Below, one piece after another: positions 57,701-64,000 of a stretch of DNA of 64,000 nucleotides (within the stretch, counting starts at the first letter, position 1; each line of letters starts with the position of its first letter). Where the stretch lies: positions 47,946,415-48,010,414 of the forward strand of contig CM075690.1 of assembly GCA_037954015.1 (NCBI GenBank), in the 5' to 3' direction. Position numbers and translations under genes: made by a program. This stretch comes from Psophocarpus tetragonolobus (taxonomy: Eukaryota; Streptophyta; Magnoliopsida; Fabales; Fabaceae). The notes under the pieces were generated by a model. It was not told where the DNA came from and did not search any database. It saw only the letters and a program-made list of their open reading frames with translations.

Positions 57701-60700
57701 AGTAGCACCTACTCTTTTAAAAGTTTTTGTCTAAATTCCAGACCTTCACTCTCTCTCTTCACCTTATTTTTTGACCTATAGGGATATTTAAACTGAAAAT
57801 TTTTAAATACAGTATTCAAAGACAAAATTAAGAAAATCAATAAAAATATCATAAATAAATATTTCAAAAACATTTATTTGCACTAAGAAAAAAAAACATA
57901 GACAAATGACAACTTATTTCTTTACATTTTTTCCCTTTCTTAGTTGTGACTTCCATTTTTTAAAAAAATATGTTAGAACATATCTCAATTGATTTGGTTT
58001 GGGAAATTACAAATTAAGAACATTGTCATAAATAAAACTCATTAAACAACGAATTTGCTCATTTGTGCAACCCTGCACATGATAAATTGCAATAAATGCA
58101 CTAGTCAACTAGCACATGTTAAAGGATAAATCATGCTTCTCTAAAAGTGAAAAAGCTTATTTGGCTAGCTATTACTTAAGGGGAATTTGAATTAACACTA
58201 CCCTAATTTGAAGTAACACTTACTCTTTTAAAATGTTTTGTGTAAATTCCTATTTTATCCTTAAATCCATGTCTCTCTCCTCTCTCTGTTACATAATTTT
58301 CCACACCCTCACTCTCCTTGCTCTCTCCTCACCTTATTTTTTCACCTATAAGAATATTTGAACTGAAAAATTTTAGATACAGTATTCAAAGACAAAATAA
58401 ATAAAATATTAAAGAAAATCAAAATATCATAAATAAATATTTCAAAAACAATTATTTGCACTATGAAAAAAAAATACAGACAAATGAAAACTTATTGTTT
58501 TACTTTTTTTCCCTTTTTTAATTGCGACTTCCATTTATTAAAAAAATATGTTAGAACACATCTGAATTTATTTGGGAAATTATAAATTAAGAACAATGTC
58601 ATAAATAAAACTCATAAAGCGACTAATTTTCTCATCTATGCAACCTTGCAGATGATAAATCCATATAAATGCACTACTCAACTAACACACGTTAATGGAT
58701 AAATCAGTGTTCTCTGTAAGTGAAAAAGCTAATTTGGCTAACTATTACTTTAGGGGAATTTGAATTAACACTACCCTAATTTGAAGTAGCACCTACACTT
58801 TTAAAAGGTTTTGTCTAAAATTCTATTTTATTCCTCATGCCCTCGCTCTCCTCTCTACCTTACATCATTTTCCACACCCTCACTCTCTCCTCTCTCTCCT
58901 CACCTTGTTTTTTGACCTATAATGATATTTAAACTGAAAAATTTTAAATGCAGTATTCAAAGACATAATACAGAAAATATTAAAGGAAATAAAAATGCCA
59001 TAAATAAATATTTGAAAAACAATTATTGGCACTAAGAAGAAAAAGCACAAGCAAATGACAACTTATTTTTTTACTTTTCTCCCCTTTCTTAGTTGCGACT
59101 TCCATTTTCTAAAAAACATGTTAGAACATATGTCAATTTACTTGGGAAATTATAAATTAAGAACAATGTCAGAAATAAAACTGATTAAAGAACGAATTTT
59201 CTCATCTGTGTAACCGTGCACACGATAAATTGCGATAAATGCACTAGTCAACTAGCACACGTTAATGGATAAGTCACGGTTCTCTAAAAGTGAAAAAGTT
59301 GATTTGACTAGTTATTACTTCAGGGGAATTTGAATTAACACTACCATAATTTGAAGTAGCACCTACTCTTTTAAAAGTTTTTGTCTAAATTCCTATTTTA
59401 TCCCTAATTCTCTCTCTCTCCTCTATCCCTTACATCATTTTTCACACCCTCACTCTCTTCCTCAACTTATTTTTTGACCTATAAGTATATTTAAACTGAA
59501 AAATTTTAAATATAGTATTCAAAGACAAAATAAAGAAAATATTAAGGAAAATAAAAATATCATAAATATTTCAAAAACATTTATTTTAACTAGAAAAAAA
59601 AACAAAATAAATGACAACTTATTTTTTTCTTTTTTGGCGTTTCTTAGTTGCGACTTCTATTTTTAAAAAAAATAAGTTAGAACATTTCTCAATTTATTTG
59701 GTAAATTATAAATTAAGAACAATGTCATAAATAAAACTCATTAAACAACGAATTTTATCATTTATGCAACCCTGCACATGATAAATTGCAATAAATGCAC
59801 CAGTCAACTAGCACACATTTATGGATAAATCATGGTTCTCTAAAAGTGAACAAGCTTATTTGGCTAGCTATTACTTCAGAGGAATTTGAATTAACACTAC
59901 CCTAATTTGAAGTAGCACCTACTCTTTTAAAAGCTTTTATCTAAATTCCTATTTTATCGCTAATTCCCTCTCTCTCCTCTCTCCCTTACATAATTTTCCA
60001 GACCTTCACTCTCTCCTCACCTTATTTTTTGACCTATAAGGATATCTAAACTGAAAATATTTAGATACATTATTCAAAGACAAAATAAAGAAAATCAATA
60101 AAAATATCATAAATAAATATTTCAAAAACATTTATTTGCACTAAGAAGAAAAAAAGAAAACAAATGATAACTTATTTCTTTACTTTTTTTCCCTTTCTTA
60201 GTTATGACTTCCATTTTTTAAAAGAATATGTTAGAACATATCTCAATTTATTTGGGAAATTATAAATTAAGAACACTGTCATAAATAAAACTCATTAAAC
60301 AACGAATTTTCTCACTTGTGCAACCTTGCCCATGATAAATTGCAATAAATACACTAGTCAACTAGCAATTGTTAATGAATAAATCATGGTTCTCTAAAAG
60401 TGAAAAAGCTTATTTGTCTAGCAATTACTTCACGGGAATTTGAATTAACACTACCCTAATTTGAAGTAGCACCTACTCTTTTAAAAGTTTTTTGTGTAAA
60501 TTTCTAATTTATCCCTAAATCCCTCTTCTCCTCTCTCCGTTACATAATTTTACACACCTTCACTCTCTCTCCTCTCTCTTTACCTTATTTTTTGACCTAT
60601 AAGGATATTTGAACTGAAAAATTTTTGATACAGTATTCAAAGACAAAATAAAGAAAATATTAAAGAAAATGAAAATATCATAAACAAATATTTCAAAAGT

Positions 60701-63137
60701 ATTTTTTTGCACTAAGAAAAAAAAACGCAGACAAATGACAACTTATTGTTTTACTTTCTTTCCCTTTTTTAATTGCAACTTCCATTTTGTAAAAAAATAT
60801 GTTAGAACATATCTCAATTTATTTGGGAAATTATAAATTAAGAACAATGTCATAAGTAAACCTCATTAAACAACGAATTTTATCATCTTTGAAACCCTAC
60901 ACAGGATAAATTACAATAAATTCACTAGTCAACTAGCACATGTTAATGGATAAATCATGGTTCTCTCAAAGTGAAAAAGATGATTTCGCTAGCTATTACT
61001 TCAGGGAATTTGAATTAACACTACCCTAATTTGAAGTAGCACCTACTCGTTTAAAAGTTTTTGTCTAAATTCCTATTTTATCCCTAATTTCCTCTCTCTC
61101 ATCTCTCCCTTACATCCTTTTCCACACCCTCACTCTCTATCCTCATCTTATTTTTTAACTATAAGGATATTTAAACTGAAATATTTTAAATACAGTATTG
61201 AAACACAAAATAAAGAAAATATTAAAGAAAATAAAAATATCAGAAATAAATATTTCAAAAACCTTTATTTGCACTAAGAAAAAGAAACAAAACAAATGAG
61301 CACTTATTTTTTTAATTTTTTTCCCTTTCTTAGTTGAGACTTCTATTTTTTAAAAAAATATGTTAGAACATATGTCAATTTATTTGGGAAATTATAACTT
61401 AAGAACATTGTCATAAATAAAACTCATTAAACAATGAATTTTCTCATTTGTGCAACCCTGCACATTATAAATTTCAGTAAATGCACTAGTCAACTAGCAC
61501 ACGTTAATGGATAAATCATGGTTCTCTAAAAGTGAAAAAGCTGATTTGGCTAGCTATTACTTCAGGGGAATTTGAATTAACACTACCCTAATTTGAAGTA
61601 CCACTTACTCTTTTAAATTTTCTTGTCTAAATTCCTATTTTAACCCTGATTCGCTTTCTCTCCTCTCTCCCTTACATCCTTTTCCATACCCTCACTCCCT
61701 CTCCTCTCTCCTCACTTTTTTTTTTACCTATAATGATATTTAAACTGAAAAATTTTAAGTACAGTATTCAAAGACAACATAAAGAAAATATTAAAGAAAA
61801 TAAAACTATCATAAATAAATATTTCAAAAACATTTATTGGCTCTAAGAAAAAAAAAACACAAACATATGACAACTTACTTTTTTACTTTTTTTCCCTTTC
61901 TTAGTTCCGACTTCCATTTTTTTAAAAAAAATATGTTAGAACATATCTCAATTTATTTGGAAAATTATAAATTAAGAACAATGTCATAAAGAAAACTCAT
62001 TAAACAACAAATTTTCTCATCTGTGCAACCCTGCACAGGATAAATTGCAATAAATGCAGTAGTCAACTAGCAAACGTTAATGGATAAATCATGGTTCTCT
62101 AAAAGTGAAAAAGATGATTTGGCGAGCTATTACTTTAGGGGAATTTGAACGAATACTACCCTAATTTAAGTAGCACCTACTCTTTTAAAGTTTTTTTTTC
62201 TGAATTCCTATTTTATCGCTGATTCCCTTTCTCTCCTCTTTCCCTTACATCATTTTCTACACCGTCACTCTCTCTCCTCTCTCCTTACCTTATTTTTTGA
62301 CCTATAATGATATTTAAACTGAAAAATTTTAAAGAGAATATTCAATGACAAAAGAAAGTAAATATTAAAGAAAATAAAAATATCATAAAAAAATATTTCA
62401 AAAATATTTATTTGAGCTGAGAAAAAAAAACTGAAGAAACAAATAACAACTTATTTTTTTAATTTTTTCCTCTTTCTTAGTTGCGACTTCCATTTTTTTA
62501 AAAATTATGTTAGAACATATCTTAATTTATTTGTGAAATCATAAATTAAGAAGAATGTTATAAGTAAAACTGATAAAACGACAAATTTTCTCATCTGTAG
62601 GATAAATTCCAATAAATACACTACTCAACTAACACATGTTAATGGATAAATCATGGTTTTCGAAAGGTGAACAAACTAATTTGGCTAGCTATTACTTGTG
62701 GGAAATTTGAATTAACACTATGCTAATTTGAAGTGGCACCTACTGTTTTAAAATTTTTGTCTAAATTCCTATTTTATCCCTGATTCCCTCTTTCCTCTCT
62801 CTCTTACATAATTTTCTACACCCTCACTCTCTCTCCTGTCTCCCTACCTTGTTTTTTGACCTAGAATGATATTTAAAGTGAAAACTTTTAAATACAGTAT
62901 TCAAAGGCAAAATAAAGTCAATATTAAAGAAAATAAAAATACCATAAATAATTTTTTCAAAAACATTTATTTGAACTAAGAAAAAAAGTACAAACAAATG
63001 ACAACTTATTTTTTTACTTTTTATCCCTTTTTTAGATGCGACTTCCATTTTTTAAAAATGTATGTTAGAAGATATCTTAATTTATTTGGGAAATTATAAA
63101 TTAAGAAGAATGTCATAAATAAAACTGATAAAATGAT
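48705..63137. repeat. Satellite array, ~565-bp monomer, about 24 copies
   Basis: The anchor AACACTACCCTAATTTGAAG or close variants occurs at about 48861, 50136, 50703, 51269, 52048, 52609, 53179, 53732, 54294, 54864, 55424, 55986, 56554, 57119, 57686, 58197, 58770, 59340, 59896, 60450, 61020, 61582, 62155 and 62717. Spacing is mostly 553-573 bp. Each unit has a GCACCTACT core, a CT-rich run, TTATTTTTTGACCTATAATG, an A-rich part, then TCTCATCTGTGCAACC and ATAAATGCACTAGTCAACTA. All units are head to tail. Exceptions are an insertion in unit 1, an extra ~210 bp before 52048 and a ~55-bp deletion before 58197. No coding capacity is conserved. Confidence 0.95.
49010..49730. repeat. Non-satellite insert or ancestral segment in the first satellite unit
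   Basis: After CACCTTATTTTTTG the expected CCTATAATGATATTT is replaced by about 700 bp before satellite sequence resumes with GATATTTAAATTGAAAAA near 49732. The insert holds two diverged copies of a ~205-bp AT-rich unit (AGTGTACTT near 49130 and 49336). At about 49605-49655 it has a block resembling the end of the 13650-14285 repeat. Confidence 0.65.
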
Positions 63138-63868
63138 GATGGCTAGAGTGGATGGAGGAATACCTCACCTCCATATGACCATCAAGTTGTGCAAGCCATG
63201 ACTTATTCTTAGCTTGGGAGAATTTTAATTCCTTTAGTTGCTTGTAATTTCTTATTTACTTTTACTTAGAGGAACCTAGGTTTTTGGACATGTATTAGTC
63301 TATTTAATGTTCTAGGAGGTGTTTTAGTAATAAGAAGGGGTAAGATTAGCTTTTGGGCTTTTATTGAGGAAATAAGTGGGTAGTTTGATAACTACACCCT
63401 TCTTTTCCTAAATAAGACCCACAAGCTAATAAGAAGTAATCTTGGCCCTTAGATAAGCTATCTTAGGTGCCACTTCTCATCTAAAGGAGGGGATTGATTG
63501 GACTTTGGGCTTCAAGCCTCCTCCCTTGGATCACTCCATTTAATCGTAGCCCTTCCTCTCCTTTATGACTTGTTCAAGAGGTTAGCTCCCTCTATAAAAA
63601 AATGCTCCTTCATACTCTTGTATTTTTTACACTTAGTTGAATGCAAATACCCAGTTGTCTATGACTTTTCTCTTAGTGTCCCTATCCTCTCTTTTGAGAA
63701 TTCCTTAGGTTTTTATCAAGGGTTCCATCCCTTGTGGAAAACATCTCAGTCTTAGACTTATCTTACCCTTAAGTGGCGCCTAAAACAACCTCACTTCTTA
63801 CCTCTCCACAAACCATTTCCCCCAAAAAAAAAAAAACCTCTAGCAAATACGAAGGGAGGCATGCATCA
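63138..63868 (+). repeat. 5'-truncated LTR of the gypsy C family (solo or remnant)
   Basis: It begins inside the LTR at ATGGCTAGAGTGGATGGAGG, missing the first ~75 bp, and ends correctly with GGGAGGCATGCATCA. It shares the TATA box (about 63593), the GGTTCCATCCCTTGTGG region and AAGTGGCGCCTAAAAC with the C LTRs. It has more differences and a ~45-bp extra stretch near 63205-63250, so it is an older or distinct subfamily member. No primer site follows, so it is a solo LTR or the 3' LTR of a lost element. Confidence 0.88.
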
Positions 63869-64000
63869 CCTAGCCTATGTAATCTATCAAAAACTATCCC
63901 AAACACATTCTCAAGCCTATCTAAAATACACAATGCAAGTACCACACCTATAAACGTGTTTGGTACCATTAAATTGATTTAAGAGCAAAAACAAAGAGAG
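63869..64000. other. Short unassigned flank
   Basis: About 130 bp after the truncated LTR; nothing recognisable. Confidence 0.5.

Noticed and set aside
49574..63048. Short hydrophobic Phe/Ile-rich frames on the minus strand at 49574, 56613 and 62824
   Set aside because: All three fall in the same part of the satellite monomer and are broken in most other units, so they are chance frames in AT-rich repeat DNA.
48705..63137. CRISPR-like regular spacing
   Set aside because: Whole ~565-bp units are repeated without unique spacers; this is a eukaryotic satellite.
63498..63982. Frames of 66-85 codons on both strands
   Set aside because: Located in the truncated gypsy C-type LTR and its flank; not part of the known coding tail.

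Overview
This window reads as repeat-rich, AT-rich nuclear DNA of a flowering plant, most likely a eudicot. The evidence is plant-type Ty1/copia and Ty3/gypsy LTR retrotransposons, non-autonomous DNA transposons (MITEs), a plant-style C2H2 zinc-finger gene and a long satellite array. There are no operons, bacterial genes, tRNAs or rRNAs that I can see. The species cannot be fixed from the sequence alone.

Layout. 1-3718: 3' part of a decayed copia element (Copia-1) with its 3' LTR. 3719-15380: gene-poor AT-rich DNA with MITE-like inverted-repeat elements (7.06-9.59 kb and 14.48-14.89 kb), a degenerate ~135-bp tandem repeat (13.0-13.6 kb) and a lone stretch resembling the satellite found 35 kb away. 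15381-~31737: a nested gypsy complex. Its outer component (element B, Tekay/Del-like, remnant chromodomain) is arranged LTR fragment / internal fragment / LTR / internal / LTR. Into it is inserted element C (17762-25892), with two 750-bp LTRs and a 5-bp target duplication ATGTT; it resembles a CRM-type chromovirus. 31738-37345: AT-rich DNA with MITEs and a GGGTA/TACCC-rich repeat. 37346-45408: a single-finger C2H2 gene present as two 673-bp direct copies on either side of a second copia element (Copia-2, 38019-~44738). 45588-48510: two abutting MITEs, AT-rich DNA and another inverted-repeat element. ~48705-63137: about 24 copies of a ~565-bp satellite with variant units that recur in order. 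63138-63868: a 5'-truncated LTR of the element C family, directly abutting the satellite.

All four retroelements carry nonsense codons, frameshifts or deletions, so none appears autonomous. The only candidate host gene is the zinc-finger gene. The right copy keeps the native upstream flank and the left copy keeps the native downstream flank; neither keeps both. The combination of a CRM-like element, a chromodomain element and a long satellite fits pericentromeric or other heterochromatic DNA, but that is an inference.

The most interesting structures are: (i) the zinc-finger / copia / zinc-finger arrangement, which looks like recombination between a filled and an empty site; (ii) the 565-bp satellite, its variant order, and related DNA at 13.65-14.29 kb that may show what the satellite came from; (iii) the three-LTR gypsy B complex; (iv) a GC-rich, internally repeated leader in Copia-2. 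All similarity statements come from reading by eye; no alignment or database search was run.
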